Part shown: in pieces, positions 11,360 to 20,958 of the stretch
Layout of the letters: each line of letters begins with the position of its first letter
Numbering within the stretch: position 1 is the stretch's first letter
Assembly (NCBI RefSeq): GCF_900103085.1
Contig: NZ_FMWR01000010.1
Span: forward strand, 1 to 64,000
Direction: 5' to 3'
DNA from: Gilliamella mensalis
GTDB taxonomy: Bacteria; Pseudomonadota; Gammaproteobacteria; Enterobacterales; Orbaceae
DNA: 64,000 nt
Position numbers and translations under genes: made by a program
Notes under the pieces: model-generated
What the model saw: the letters and a program-made list of their open reading frames with translations, nothing else
Database searches by the model: none
What the model was told of the DNA's origin: nothing

Positions 11360-13249
11360 TTAGACATCAAGTTCAACTTGATCGCCTTTTTCCTGTAGCC
11401 ATTCACGGCGATCTTCTGAGCGTTTTTTCGCAAGTAGCATATCCATTAATGCCATTGTTTGCTCAGTATCATCAAGCGATAGTTGCACTAAACGACGCGT
11501 ATTAGGATCCATCGTTGTTTCGCGTAGTTGCAGCGGGTTCATTTCCCCTAGACCTTTAAAACGCTGTACATTTGGTTTGCCTTTTTTACGCTTCAGTTGC
11601 TCTAAAATACCTTCTTTTTCTTCTTCATCGAGAGCGTAATGGATCTCTTTGCCTAAATCGATACGATAAAGAGGAGGCATTGCAACAAACACATGCCCAT
11701 GCTCAACCATCGCGCGGAAATGACGAACAAATAACGCACAAAGTAAAGTGGCTATATGTAATCCATCCGAGTCAGCATCGGCTAAAATACAAATTTTTCC
11801 ATAACGTAATTGGCTCAAATCATCGCTATCGGGATCAATGCCAATTGCCACTGAAATATCATGAATTTCTTGTGATCCTAATACTTCGTCAGATGACACT
11901 TCCCAAGTATTTAGAATTTTACCTTTAAGCGGCATTATTGCTTGGAATTCACGGTCTCGAGCTTGTTTGGCTGAGCCACCGGCAGAATCTCCTTCCACTA
12001 AAAAAAGCTCAGTGCGATTTAAGTCTTGCGATGAACAATCGGCCAACTTACCCGGTAACGCAGGGCCACTAGTTAATTTTTTACGGACAACTTTTTTTGA
12101 CGCTTTTAAGCGCTTTTGCGCGCTAGAAATCACCATTTCGGCTAGTAATTCAGCTATTTGTACATGTTGATTTAACCAAAGACTAAACGCATCTTTCACA
12201 ATAGCTGAAACAAATGCCGCACTTTGACGCGATGATAAGCGCTCTTTGGTTTGACCTGCAAATTGAGGTTCTTGCATTTTGACTGAAATAACATAGGCAC
12301 AACGTTCCCAAATATCATCAGCCGTTAATTTTAAGCCACGCGGTAACAAATTGCGAAACTCACAAAACTCACGTATCGCCTCTAACAATCCTTGACGTAA
12401 GCCATTAACATGCGTACCACCTTGTACTGTTGGGATTAAGTTAACGTAACTTTCGGTTAATAACTCGCCGCCTTCAGGCATCCAAAGTAGAGCCCATTCT
12501 ACAGCTTCAGTTTCACCAACATGGCTACCAGTAAAAGGGGTTTCCGGTAATAGTGAGTAACCACTGACAGACTCCATTAAATAGTCTTTTAGACCATCTT
12601 GATAACACCAGGTTTGTTCGGTTTTGTTAATTTTATCTTTAAAAATAATTTCAAGACCTGGGCAAAGCACCGCTTTGGCTTTAAGTAGATGTGACAAGCG
12701 AGGCACTGAAAATCGAGGTGAATCAAAATATTTTTCGTCTGGCCAAAAATGCACTTTAGTGCCAGTATTACGGCGCCCACATGTACCAGTGATGTGTAAA
12801 TCTTCGACTTTGTTGCCATTTTCAAAGGCCATCTCGTACACTTGACCATCACGATGAACGGTCACTTCAACGCGTTTTGATAACGCATTAACCACCGAAA
12901 TACCCACCCCATGCAATCCACCGGAAAATTGGTAATTCTTGTTGGAAAATTTACCACCAGCATGTAAACGGCAAAGTAATAGCTCAATTGCTGGCACACC
13001 TTCTTCTGGGTGAATATCAACAGGCATTCCTCGCCCATTATCAATGACTTCTAATGAATTATCTTCATAAAGTGTGACCTTGATTTGACGAGCATAACCA
13101 GCGATGGCTTCGTCGACACTGTTATCAATGACTTCCTGCCCTAAATGGTTTGGGCGACTTGTGTCAGTGTACATTCCGGGGCGATGACGAACAGGATCAA
13201 GCCCTTTTAATACTTCAATATCAACGGCATTATAAGTGGATTGCGACAT
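11360..13249 (-). CDS. parE: DNA topoisomerase IV subunit B
   Basis: The ATPase subunit of topoisomerase IV, 629 residues (E. coli 630). Visible parts in order are the GHKL ATPase (VIDNSVDEA near residue 43, DNGRGMPV near 72, GGLHGVG near 110), the transducer domain, and the TOPRIM domain with EGDSAGGSAKQARDR near 415 and the metal-binding DADSDG near 490. It is the first gene of a parE-parC-djlA-trkH run, with its own promoter upstream. No anomalies. Confidence 0.97.
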   Translation of the reverse strand: MSQSTYNAVDIEVLKGLDPVRHRPGMYTDTSRPNHLGQEVIDNSVDEAIAGYARQIKVTLYEDNSLEVIDNGRGMPVDIHPEEGVPAIELLLCRLHAGGKFSNKNYQFSGGLHGVGISVVNALSKRVEVTVHRDGQVYEMAFENGNKVEDLHITGTCGRRNTGTKVHFWPDEKYFDSPRFSVPRLSHLLKAKAVLCPGLEIIFKDKINKTEQTWCYQDGLKDYLMESVSGYSLLPETPFTGSHVGETEAVEWALLWMPEGGELLTESYVNLIPTVQGGTHVNGLRQGLLEAIREFCEFRNLLPRGLKLTADDIWERCAYVISVKMQEPQFAGQTKERLSSRQSAAFVSAIVKDAFSLWLNQHVQIAELLAEMVISSAQKRLKASKKVVRKKLTSGPALPGKLADCSSQDLNRTELFLVEGDSAGGSAKQARDREFQAIMPLKGKILNTWEVSSDEVLGSQEIHDISVAIGIDPDSDDLSQLRYGKICILADADSDGLHIATLLCALFVRHFRAMVEHGHVFVAMPPLYRIDLGKEIHYALDEEEKEGILEQLKRKKGKPNVQRFKGLGEMNPLQLRETTMDPNTRRLVQLSLDDTEQTMALMDMLLAKKRSEDRREWLQEKGDQVELDV

Positions 13250-13280
13250 AATGTTTCTATTTATTCGAATAAATGAACTT

Positions 13281-13310
13281 ATTATAACAACCTTTCACAA
13301 ATAAGACCAA
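13281..13310 (-). promoter_or_regulatory. Probable promoter of parE
   Basis: On the minus strand a perfect -10 TATAAT (13281-13286) lies about 30 nt before the parE start, with a weak -35 TTGGTC (13305-13310) at 18-nt spacing. The -10 is convincing, the -35 is not. Confidence 0.5.
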
Positions 13311-13541
13311 GGTCAATGGTTAATGCGCTTTAGCAAATGCTAATATAAGCCATCAATTAGGTAAGCTTCGCTAAATATTTTATATAAGTATGGTAAAAAT
13401 TTATTACCAAAATCCTAAAAACGGTTATACTTTACTCTAATTTTGATTATTTATTAGCAACTCTATAATTTAAACATCTTGGTTTTCTAATAAAAAATCA
13501 AATAAAAACAAGTAAATTAAACTTATGGAAAGAAATTAAGA

Positions 13542-15047
13542 ATGTTAGAAATAGTCACTTACCTGTCGTGGCAATTAAGCCACAATTATAAGCATTTTGT
13601 CGTTTTGTTTTTCGTTTCGATATCACTCCTTTTTTATTGGCGTTATTGTAAAGCAAAGCCTGTATTACATTATATCGTATCAATTGTATTTTTCATGACA
13701 AGCCATATTCATTATGCAAGTGCGTTATCAGCATCAACAACCGATGTGATACACGGTCATGCCCCCTATATTACTTTTGATGGTGGAGCAACCAAAAGCA
13801 ATATTAGTGCATTATTAGGTATTAGACTACCTGATGGACGTGAATATGTACCCAAAGATGGGCAATCAAGCTTATACCCAAATGCTACACCAATAGATAA
13901 TTATGAAACCATTACCCTACCCAGTAATGCAGACTCTTTTGACAAAATTCAAACAATAGAGCCTATATCTGGTAATAACCACAAATCAATTATTGATTTA
14001 AAAGATTTGGTAGGCGTAAATAACTATTGGTCAGATGATGATGGCGATGGAAATGTCAATATAACAGGTCATCTAGAACTTGCTTGGTATGATGTAAATG
14101 GGGATGAAATTGCAGACACTGTAAGTAAATTTGACCCCTGTTCCGCCCCCTATGAGTTAGAACTCTACGTACCGAAAGCTCAACTATCAACGCAATATGG
14201 TATACCAAAGACAATCGATTTACCGGATGCTTGGCAGCTTTATACGTTTAAAGTAACACATGAAGCTCGAGTTTGTTATGCACAACCACCCGATCCGTAT
14301 GGAACAAGTGGTACAAACTGGAGCAGGGGACTTGGCTTTGAGGTAAAAGATGTTGAGAAACCTGATAAAAACTTCCCAACAACAGGTTCAAATGAACTCA
14401 GTTTCCATTTACTGTTAGGCGGTATCACACCAAAACAAGTCATTGATGTGAATGGTACAACCGTGTCAGCGGTAAGTGGCGGTAATACAGTAACATTATC
14501 GTTAAATACAGAAATGGGTGTAGGATGGGATGGCAATGATGAAGAGCAATTAAAAATAACATTAAAAGGTCCAAATAAAGATTCAAGTGACAAAAGTTTT
14601 AGTCCTGCGTTATTTAAGCTTTATGCCGATGCTAGCCACAATCAGTTACTTTATAGCTTTAAAATAGAACGTTGGTATATTGCCAATCCAGATGATTCTA
14701 ATGATGGTTCTTATGCTGAAGCCCAAATGTTCTGTAATAGTTTAGGTCATAATTATCGTATGCCTAGTGTTGGGGACTATACCAATGCGAATAGTTCTTC
14801 TTGGCAGTGGGGAGAGCCGGGACAAGGAAATGAAAGCATCAGGCAACTAAGCTACAAAAGTGGTGACAGATGGATAGGTGGTTTATTTAATGAATGGGGA
14901 GACTTTACCTACGATAAACTTAGAAAGGACGATTGGAGCGATGACCAATATTGGGCATCTGACGAATATCTAGTCTTTCCGCATGGACATATTACCTTAA
15001 ATGATAATATCTACACCTTCGCCATGGCTGCGTGTGTGACGCCTTAA
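13542..15047 (+). CDS. Exported protein of unknown function with lectin-like C-terminal domain
   Basis: I do not recognise this 501-residue protein as a named family. It has two N-terminal hydrophobic stretches (about 17-34 and 42-60), the second ending in ASALSA, which could be a signal-peptidase site. A beta-rich middle includes an acidic, calcium-loop-like segment SDDDGDGNVN near residue 165. The last 115 residues (YAEAQMFCNSLGHNYRMPS, RWIGGLFNEWG, DQYWASDEY, AMAACVTP) resemble the C-type-lectin-like tip of invasin/intimin-type adhesins. No barrel, anchor or sorting signal is seen. It is monocistronic, with GGAAAG before the ATG. A surface-binding role is an inference. Confidence 0.6.
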   Translation: MLEIVTYLSWQLSHNYKHFVVLFFVSISLLFYWRYCKAKPVLHYIVSIVFFMTSHIHYASALSASTTDVIHGHAPYITFDGGATKSNISALLGIRLPDGREYVPKDGQSSLYPNATPIDNYETITLPSNADSFDKIQTIEPISGNNHKSIIDLKDLVGVNNYWSDDDGDGNVNITGHLELAWYDVNGDEIADTVSKFDPCSAPYELELYVPKAQLSTQYGIPKTIDLPDAWQLYTFKVTHEARVCYAQPPDPYGTSGTNWSRGLGFEVKDVEKPDKNFPTTGSNELSFHLLLGGITPKQVIDVNGTTVSAVSGGNTVTLSLNTEMGVGWDGNDEEQLKITLKGPNKDSSDKSFSPALFKLYADASHNQLLYSFKIERWYIANPDDSNDGSYAEAQMFCNSLGHNYRMPSVGDYTNANSSSWQWGEPGQGNESIRQLSYKSGDRWIGGLFNEWGDFTYDKLRKDDWSDDQYWASDEYLVFPHGHITLNDNIYTFAMAACVTP

Positions 15048-15393
15048 CATAACGCGTGTTAGGCATCCTTTATTAAGAATATATAATATAAATAGTCTAA
15101 TTTTTATAAAATTTTGGACTATTTAAACTGCGCTTTCTCTTTAAACAATATTACTTTTTGCTAGTGACTTGTTAACCAACGATTGAAATAGTACCTTATT
15201 TTTTTCAAGATATGATATCCAAAATTTTTGTAATGTGGTTGATAACAATATGAGCATTGTCGATTGTTAATCTAGCTACTTAATCATCGAACCATTGAAT
15301 ACTCATTAATTTAATAATCGTTTTGTTTTTAGTTTGTTTATTCATTTTTTAGTATTATTATCAATAAATCCCATATTAATATCAGGGAATAGT
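15048..15393 (+). other. Gene-free stretch upstream of dmsA
   Basis: No gene is seen. A stem TAAATAGTC (15089-15097)/GACTATTTA (15117-15125), with an inner AATTTT/AAAATT pair, probably ends the upstream gene, although no clear T tract follows. A degenerate FNR-like site TTGATAACAATATG starts at 15239, about 150 nt before the dmsA start. Anaerobic control of dmsA would be expected, but only the left half-site matches the consensus. Confidence 0.4.
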
Positions 15394-17835
15394 GTGAGTA
15401 AATTAAAAAATAAAATAAGTCGGCGTGATTTTTTACAAAAATCATTAACCATTGGCGGTGTAGCTGCACTAACAGGTAATATGCAATTACCTTTTGCCTA
15501 TGTAAAAGCGAGTTACGATGATAATAGTAGTACAATTTCAAATTCAACCGATGAAGAAAAAATTGTTTATAGTGCCTGTTTAGTTAACTGTGGTAGCCGC
15601 TGTCCTTTAAAAGTTCATGTTAAAAACGATGTTATTACTAAAATAGCACCAGAAGATGGGGTAAATGATGCCGTTTTTGGTTTGCATCAAATCCGTCCTT
15701 GTCTTCGCGGTCGCGCTGTTCGTTGGAGAACATATGATCCGGATCGTTTAAAATATCCTATGCTACGCATTGGTCAACGTGGTGAAGGTAAATTTAAACG
15801 TATTTCGTGGAGTGAGGCAATTAATTTACTGGCAGATAAATTGAAATATACTATTAATCGGTATGGCAACGAGGCGATTTATTACCAATATGGTTCAGGA
15901 ACAACCGGTGCTAATCTTTCAGGGCGTAATGCGTGCCAACGTTTTTTAAGTACAATTGGTGGTTTTTTAAATTATCATGGTGATTATTCAAGTGGACAGA
16001 TTTCGGCTATTCGACCTTATATTTTTGGTAATGCTAAGGAATCTTTACTTGATCAAATAAAGCATTCCGATTTAGTTGTGATGTTTGGGCATAATATTGC
16101 CGAAACCCGAATGTCAGGTGGAGGGCAAGTTACAGAGCTTTTTCAGGCATTAGAACAGAGCAAGGCACGGGTGATTATTATTGATCCGCGTCGTAGCGAA
16201 AGCGTGGTGGCGTATAATGCTGAGTGGATCCCAATTATTCCCGGTACCGATGCTGCATTAGTCGCCGCAATTGGCTATACATTACTTGAGCAAGATCGCA
16301 TTGATGAAAACATGCTTAATCAATATTGTATCGGTTGGAGTGCCGATTCCTTGCCTGATAGTGCACCACCTTATAGTGATTATAAATCTTACCTTTTAGG
16401 CTTAGGCTATGATAGAACACCTAAAACCCCAGAATGGGCAGCTAAAAAAACCGGTATTGCTGCTGCACAAATTCGCTCATTGGCGATGGATATTATTAAT
16501 GCTAAAGCTGCTTGGATTTCGCAAGGTTATGGTGTACAGCGTTGGCAAAATGGTGAACACACCGCTCGCGCTATTATGATTTTACCCATTATAACCGGTC
16601 AATTTGGTAAGCCGGGTACCAATATAGGAACGTGGGGTGGCAGTGTTGTTTATCCTATACCTAGCTTTAAACTTCCCAATCCGATAAAAACGAGTATTCC
16701 TTTCTTTTTGTGGACAAAAGCAATTGTAGATGGTCCAAGTATGACCGCCCAAAATGCTTATCTTAAAGGTAAAGATAAGTTGGATGTTGGTATCAAATTT
16801 ATCTGGAATTATGCCGGTAATGTAATGGGAAATCAGCATTCAGACCTCAATTGTACCCATCAGATTTTACAAGATGAGTCTAAATGTGAATTTATTCTTG
16901 TTTGGGATACGCATATGACCGCATCAGCCAAATATGCCGATTTACTGTTACCCGACGTTTCATCAGTTGAAAATACTGATTTGATTAATAATTCTTATTC
17001 ATCTGGCGCGTATAGCTACCTTATCCGCATGCAACGAGCAATTAAACCACTTTGGGAAAACCGAGCAGCGTATGATGTGTTAACCGAACTTTCCGAGAAA
17101 ATGGGCGTAAAAGATAAATTTACCGAATGTCGTAGTCAAGATGAATGGATAGCGTATTGTTATGAGCAGTTGCGAAAACATGAACCCCATTTACCCCCTT
17201 TTGCCAATACTGACGGTATGGGAGTAATCGATCGTAAACTTGCTGATAGTGATACACAAATTGGATTAAAAGCCTTTAGAGATGATCCAATTAAAAACCC
17301 ATTAAATACACCATCGGGGAAAATTGAGATCTATTCTGAAGCGCTAGCTAACATAGCCAATGAATGGGAACTTGATCCAGAAGATATACTCTACCCCATT
17401 CCGGCGTATTTACCGGCGATTGAAGGCAGTGAAGATAAACCCAAACGCACAAAATACCCACTACAACTGATTGGTTTCCATACCAAAGGGCAATGCCATT
17501 CCACTTACAGTAATTTACCGCAATTGCGCGAAGCTGTCGCTAACAGTATTTGGATTAATCCATTTGATGCCGAGCAAAGACAAATAAAACATGGTCAGTT
17601 AGTTGAGGTTTATAACGACCGAGGTCGGCTGTATATTCCCGCTAAAGTCACACCAAGGATATTACCGGGTGTGATTGCCATTCCGCAAGGGATGTGGGCA
17701 AAAACCAATGCGGCAGGGATTGATATTGGCGGTTGTATTAATCGTTTAACATCATTGCGCCCAACGGTGCTTGCAAAATCGAATCCACAGCATACCAATC
17801 TGGTTGAAGTTAAACCATTATCGGTGGTGGATTGA
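15394..17835 (+). CDS. dmsA: Anaerobic DMSO/S-oxide reductase catalytic subunit, molybdopterin enzyme
   Basis: A Tat-exported molybdo-bis-MGD reductase that reduces DMSO and related S/N-oxides with electrons from DmsB. The open frame extends upstream, but GTG at 15394 has AGGGAA in front and places the Tat motif SRRDFLQK at residues 9-16, giving 813 residues (E. coli DmsA 814). The FS0 cluster motif SACLVNCGSRCPL with the later RPCLRGR is intact. GDYSSGQ carries the expected Ser ligand to Mo, and the MGD-binding WDTHMTASAKYADLLLPD is present. It is close to E. coli DmsA throughout and begins dmsABC. Confidence 0.93.
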   Translation: MSKLKNKISRRDFLQKSLTIGGVAALTGNMQLPFAYVKASYDDNSSTISNSTDEEKIVYSACLVNCGSRCPLKVHVKNDVITKIAPEDGVNDAVFGLHQIRPCLRGRAVRWRTYDPDRLKYPMLRIGQRGEGKFKRISWSEAINLLADKLKYTINRYGNEAIYYQYGSGTTGANLSGRNACQRFLSTIGGFLNYHGDYSSGQISAIRPYIFGNAKESLLDQIKHSDLVVMFGHNIAETRMSGGGQVTELFQALEQSKARVIIIDPRRSESVVAYNAEWIPIIPGTDAALVAAIGYTLLEQDRIDENMLNQYCIGWSADSLPDSAPPYSDYKSYLLGLGYDRTPKTPEWAAKKTGIAAAQIRSLAMDIINAKAAWISQGYGVQRWQNGEHTARAIMILPIITGQFGKPGTNIGTWGGSVVYPIPSFKLPNPIKTSIPFFLWTKAIVDGPSMTAQNAYLKGKDKLDVGIKFIWNYAGNVMGNQHSDLNCTHQILQDESKCEFILVWDTHMTASAKYADLLLPDVSSVENTDLINNSYSSGAYSYLIRMQRAIKPLWENRAAYDVLTELSEKMGVKDKFTECRSQDEWIAYCYEQLRKHEPHLPPFANTDGMGVIDRKLADSDTQIGLKAFRDDPIKNPLNTPSGKIEIYSEALANIANEWELDPEDILYPIPAYLPAIEGSEDKPKRTKYPLQLIGFHTKGQCHSTYSNLPQLREAVANSIWINPFDAEQRQIKHGQLVEVYNDRGRLYIPAKVTPRILPGVIAIPQGMWAKTNAAGIDIGGCINRLTSLRPTVLAKSNPQHTNLVEVKPLSVVD

Positions 17836-17865
17836 GCTTTATAAATTAAAGAGCGAATAATAAAA

Positions 17866-18480
17866 ATGCAATATGGATTTTATATTGATTCTTCAAAATG
17901 TACTGGTTGCAAAACCTGCCAACTCAGTTGTAAAGACGAAAAAGATAATGCATTAGGTGTTCATTTTCGTCGTGTTTATGAATATGGAGGGGGTAGTTGG
18001 CAGCAAGTTGATGGCCTGTGGCAAAACGATACGTTTACCTACTATTTATCCATCTCCTGTAACCATTGCCAAGAGCCAGCTTGTGTGCAAGGTTGCCCAA
18101 CAGGCGCAATGCATAAACGCTCACAAGATGGTTTAGTTGTTGTTAATCAAGATGTGTGTATTGGTTGTCGATATTGCGAAATGCGTTGCCCTTATGGTGC
18201 ACCACAATTTGATCATCAAAAAAAGGTCATGTCAAAATGTGATGGTTGCTATGAACGTGTTGCCGAGGGATTAAAGCCTGTTTGTGTTGAATCATGTCCT
18301 CAAAGAGCGTTAGATTTTGACGAAATTGAAAAACTACGTCAGCACTATGGCGATGAATGCAATATTGCCCCCTTACCAAGCTCACAGCTTACTAAACCCA
18401 ATATTGTGATAAAACCCCATGCACAAGCCAAGGCGTCTGGCGATACTTTGGGTAAAGTACTCAATCCTGAGGAGGTATAA
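17866..18480 (+). CDS. dmsB: DMSO reductase iron-sulfur subunit
   Basis: A 204-residue electron-transfer subunit (E. coli 205). Sixteen cysteines occur in four groups suited to four [4Fe-4S] clusters: CTGCKTCQLSC at residues 12-22, CNHCQEPACVQGCP, CIGCRYCEMRCP and CDGCYERVAEGLKPVCVESCP. It takes electrons from DmsC and passes them to DmsA on the periplasmic side. There is no Tat signal of its own, as expected because it travels with DmsA. It starts 30 nt after dmsA and ends 5 nt before dmsC. Confidence 0.96.
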   Translation: MQYGFYIDSSKCTGCKTCQLSCKDEKDNALGVHFRRVYEYGGGSWQQVDGLWQNDTFTYYLSISCNHCQEPACVQGCPTGAMHKRSQDGLVVVNQDVCIGCRYCEMRCPYGAPQFDHQKKVMSKCDGCYERVAEGLKPVCVESCPQRALDFDEIEKLRQHYGDECNIAPLPSSQLTKPNIVIKPHAQAKASGDTLGKVLNPEEV

Positions 18481-18485
18481 GCAAT

Positions 18486-19334
18486 ATGCATGAATTACCA
18501 CTGGTGTTTTTTACGGTATTGGGGCAATTATCGGCAGGAATGGTGTTGATTGGGAGCTTATATTCTATCGGTTGTGGTTCACGTTGTTATTCACATAGTC
18601 GTATTGCCATTTATAAAATGAATCTGTTTGCGCTAATTATAATGGCTGTTGCGATGTTGATTGCCTCGTTTCATTTAGGTCACCCCTTTCGAGCTTTAAA
18701 TGTAATTTGGGGGATTGGTCGTTCACCAATGAGTAACGAGATTTTTACCTTTGGTCTTTTATTTGCAATAACATTAGCATGGGTATTATTAACTTACTTT
18801 TCTCACTATAATAACGGTGATAATTGGCCACTGATTAACGCATTTTGCCAACGAATTAATCAAATTCCCAATTTAACTAAAATATTATCCCTATTGTTAG
18901 CCTTGCTGAGTCTGATTTTTGTTTGGACAATTGTACTGACCTATATGCTACCAACGGTTAAAACGTGGAATACCTACTACACGGCCATTCAGATGTATAC
19001 CACTATGTTAGTGTTAGGCGCAATCGCCGCAACCGTTTTTGGACTCTATAAAATTGGTGTAATTTTATTCTTTATTGGCACCATGTTGATTCTTTTTTTA
19101 AAAATACCTTATCTTAATTTGATGGCTTTAATATCACCAGAACTGACCGCAAAACAACATATTTGGATGTTAATTCAGTGCATATTATTATTACTCGCAC
19201 TTATTTTGGTGATATTAAATATATTCAGATCTAAACAATCAACAATTATTTATATTATAGCCTTTATTATTATTTTAATTGCTGAGTTATGCGGGCGAAT
19301 CGCATTTTATAATTTATGGACTATTCCGATGTAG
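18486..19334 (+). CDS. dmsC: DMSO reductase membrane anchor subunit
   Basis: A 282-residue inner-membrane protein with about eight hydrophobic helices that anchors DmsAB and oxidises menaquinol. MHELPLVFFTVLGQLSAGM and SFHLGHPFRALNVIWGIGRSP, with its conserved HLG and SPMSNE, match the DmsC family; E. coli DmsC has 287 residues. Its ribosome binding site AGGAGG lies inside the end of dmsB, so the two genes are probably coupled. Confidence 0.92.
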   Translation: MHELPLVFFTVLGQLSAGMVLIGSLYSIGCGSRCYSHSRIAIYKMNLFALIIMAVAMLIASFHLGHPFRALNVIWGIGRSPMSNEIFTFGLLFAITLAWVLLTYFSHYNNGDNWPLINAFCQRINQIPNLTKILSLLLALLSLIFVWTIVLTYMLPTVKTWNTYYTAIQMYTTMLVLGAIAATVFGLYKIGVILFFIGTMLILFLKIPYLNLMALISPELTAKQHIWMLIQCILLLLALILVILNIFRSKQSTIIYIIAFIIILIAELCGRIAFYNLWTIPM

Positions 19335-19433
19335 CATTAATAACGTTTTTACGCATTTAACAACAATAAAAAAGCACGATAAAATAGCCTTTATATTGTT
19401 AACCGCTAAAATCAAATCAGTCAGGATACTTTT

Positions 19434-19991
19434 TTGGATAACCTAACCACTATCACATTAGCAAAACTACTTGGTGCTTTTTTTTATTATCCACCCAATA
19501 GTAAAGTGACTGCACCATTAATGCAGGCATTATTACATATTGACCATCTAGCAAAGTGGCCCAATCTCCCCCTTATTTATGAGCAGTGTAATATATTAGC
19601 GAATCAAATTGGTAATCCCGATCTTGATTATCAATTTTCATTACTATTTGAAGGGCAAGGAACAATGCCAGCACCACCATGGGGTTCATTTTACCTAGAT
19701 ACAGAACACCTATTGTTAGGCGAATCACAAGCATGCTATCACCGATTTTTGCAACAACATGGTTTGACGCTCAATACAGGAATGAACGAACCCGACGATC
19801 AATTTGGGTTAATGCTAATGGCCTATGCCATATTGCTTGAAAATAATAACTATACAGCGGCAAAACAACTTATTGATGAACACTTAATGATTTGGTCTTC
19901 AGCTTATTTAAAAGAGTTAAAGAACAACAAAATTAGCGCATTTTATCGAGCTTTAGCCGTGATTGCTGAGCAATATTTACAAATGCATTAA
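19434..19991 (+). CDS. dmsD: Tat proofreading chaperone DmsD (TorD family)
   Basis: DmsD binds the DmsA signal peptide and holds export until the cofactor is inserted. The 185-residue protein contains the family hallmark FEGQGTMPAPPWGS followed by LDTEHLLLGES and NEPDDQFGLML, matching E. coli DmsD (204 residues). No ATG is available at the right place; the frame starts at TTG (19434) with AGGA 8 nt upstream. It follows dmsC by 99 nt, so the full DmsABC maturation set is together, as in E. coli paralogue ynfEFGH-dmsD. Confidence 0.9.
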   Translation: MDNLTTITLAKLLGAFFYYPPNSKVTAPLMQALLHIDHLAKWPNLPLIYEQCNILANQIGNPDLDYQFSLLFEGQGTMPAPPWGSFYLDTEHLLLGESQACYHRFLQQHGLTLNTGMNEPDDQFGLMLMAYAILLENNNYTAAKQLIDEHLMIWSSAYLKELKNNKISAFYRALAVIAEQYLQMH

Positions 19992-20130
19992 TTTGCATAT
20001 TGCGCATACTTATAGCACAGAAAATGACTCTTTTATTCGGTAATGGGTGATAACTTGCATATCGTAACATTGCAGCTTTTATCGTAATCAGTATAATCCA
20101 TCCTATGCTTTTTCAAGGTAAATAATATTG

Positions 20131-20958
20131 ATGTTAGCTTATTTACAACTCATGCGCTTAGATAAACCCATTGGTACATTGCTTTTACTCTGGCCTACAC
20201 TTTGGGCTATTTGGCTTGTCGGTCATCCATCTACCTATATAACGATTATTTTTATACTCGGTGTATTTATAATGCGCTCGGCAGGTTGTGTAGTGAATGA
20301 TTATGCCGATCGCCATTTTGATGCTCATGTGGAACGGACACAAAATCGCCCCCTTGCTCGTGGTGCATTGACCGAAAAAAATGCATTATGGACCTTATTT
20401 GTATTATTGCTTATAGCACTTTGCTTATTGTTAAATTTAAATAAACTGTCATGGTTGATTGCCTGTTTTGCGTTATTAACCGCACTGATTTATCCCTTTA
20501 TGAAACGTTATACTCATTTACCGCAAGTCATATTAGGCATTGCATTTAGTTGGAGCATTCCGATGGTATATGCAGCAACCATTGAGCAGTTTCCCTTAAC
20601 TTGCTGGTTACTTTTCTTTACTAACATTTGTTGGACAATTGCTTATGACACTGAATATGCCATGGTCGATCGCAATGACGATGTAAAAATAGGTATCAAA
20701 TCCACCGCCCTCTTATTTGGACGTTATGATAAATTAATCATTGGATTATTGCAGATAGTTTCGGGTGTTGGCTTATTATTTATTGGCTTAATCAACCAAT
20801 TATCACAAATATTCTATATTGCTCTATTTCTGGTTACAGCACTATTTATTTACCAACAATGGCTGATAAAAAATCGTGTTCGAAACAGGTGTTTTAGCGC
20901 GTTTATGAATAATAATTATGTAGGTTTTATTGTGTTTTTAGGGCTGTTTTTTGCTTAA
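20131..20958 (+). CDS. ubiA: 4-hydroxybenzoate polyprenyltransferase
   Basis: An integral-membrane prenyltransferase that attaches the polyprenyl tail to 4-hydroxybenzoate in ubiquinone synthesis. Both aspartate-rich motifs are present: [20 protein letters not shown] near residue 68 and [20 protein letters not shown] near 180. About eight hydrophobic helices are visible. I start at the ATG at 20131 (275 residues), one codon after an in-frame TTG; AAGG lies 12 nt upstream. The protein is slightly shorter than E. coli UbiA (290), mainly at the N-terminus. ubiC, the usual partner, is not adjacent. Confidence 0.93.
   Translation: MLAYLQLMRLDKPIGTLLLLWPTLWAIWLVGHPSTYITIIFILGVFIMRSAGCVVNDYADRHFDAHVERTQNRPLARGALTEKNALWTLFVLLLIALCLLLNLNKLSWLIACFALLTALIYPFMKRYTHLPQVILGIAFSWSIPMVYAATIEQFPLTCWLLFFTNICWTIAYDTEYAMVDRNDDVKIGIKSTALLFGRYDKLIIGLLQIVSGVGLLFIGLINQLSQIFYIALFLVTALFIYQQWLIKNRVRNRCFSAFMNNNYVGFIVFLGLFFA

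Noticed and set aside
13400-13445. Partial match (AAACGGTTATACTTTACTC) to the dispersed 3' element upstream of the lectin-like gene
   Set aside because: The pairing arms and the CTGAAAGTTTTT core are absent, and it follows no gene end.
15239-15252. TTGATAACAATATG upstream of dmsA as an FNR box
   Set aside because: Only the left half-site matches. Mentioned in the region note, but too weak to call as a site.
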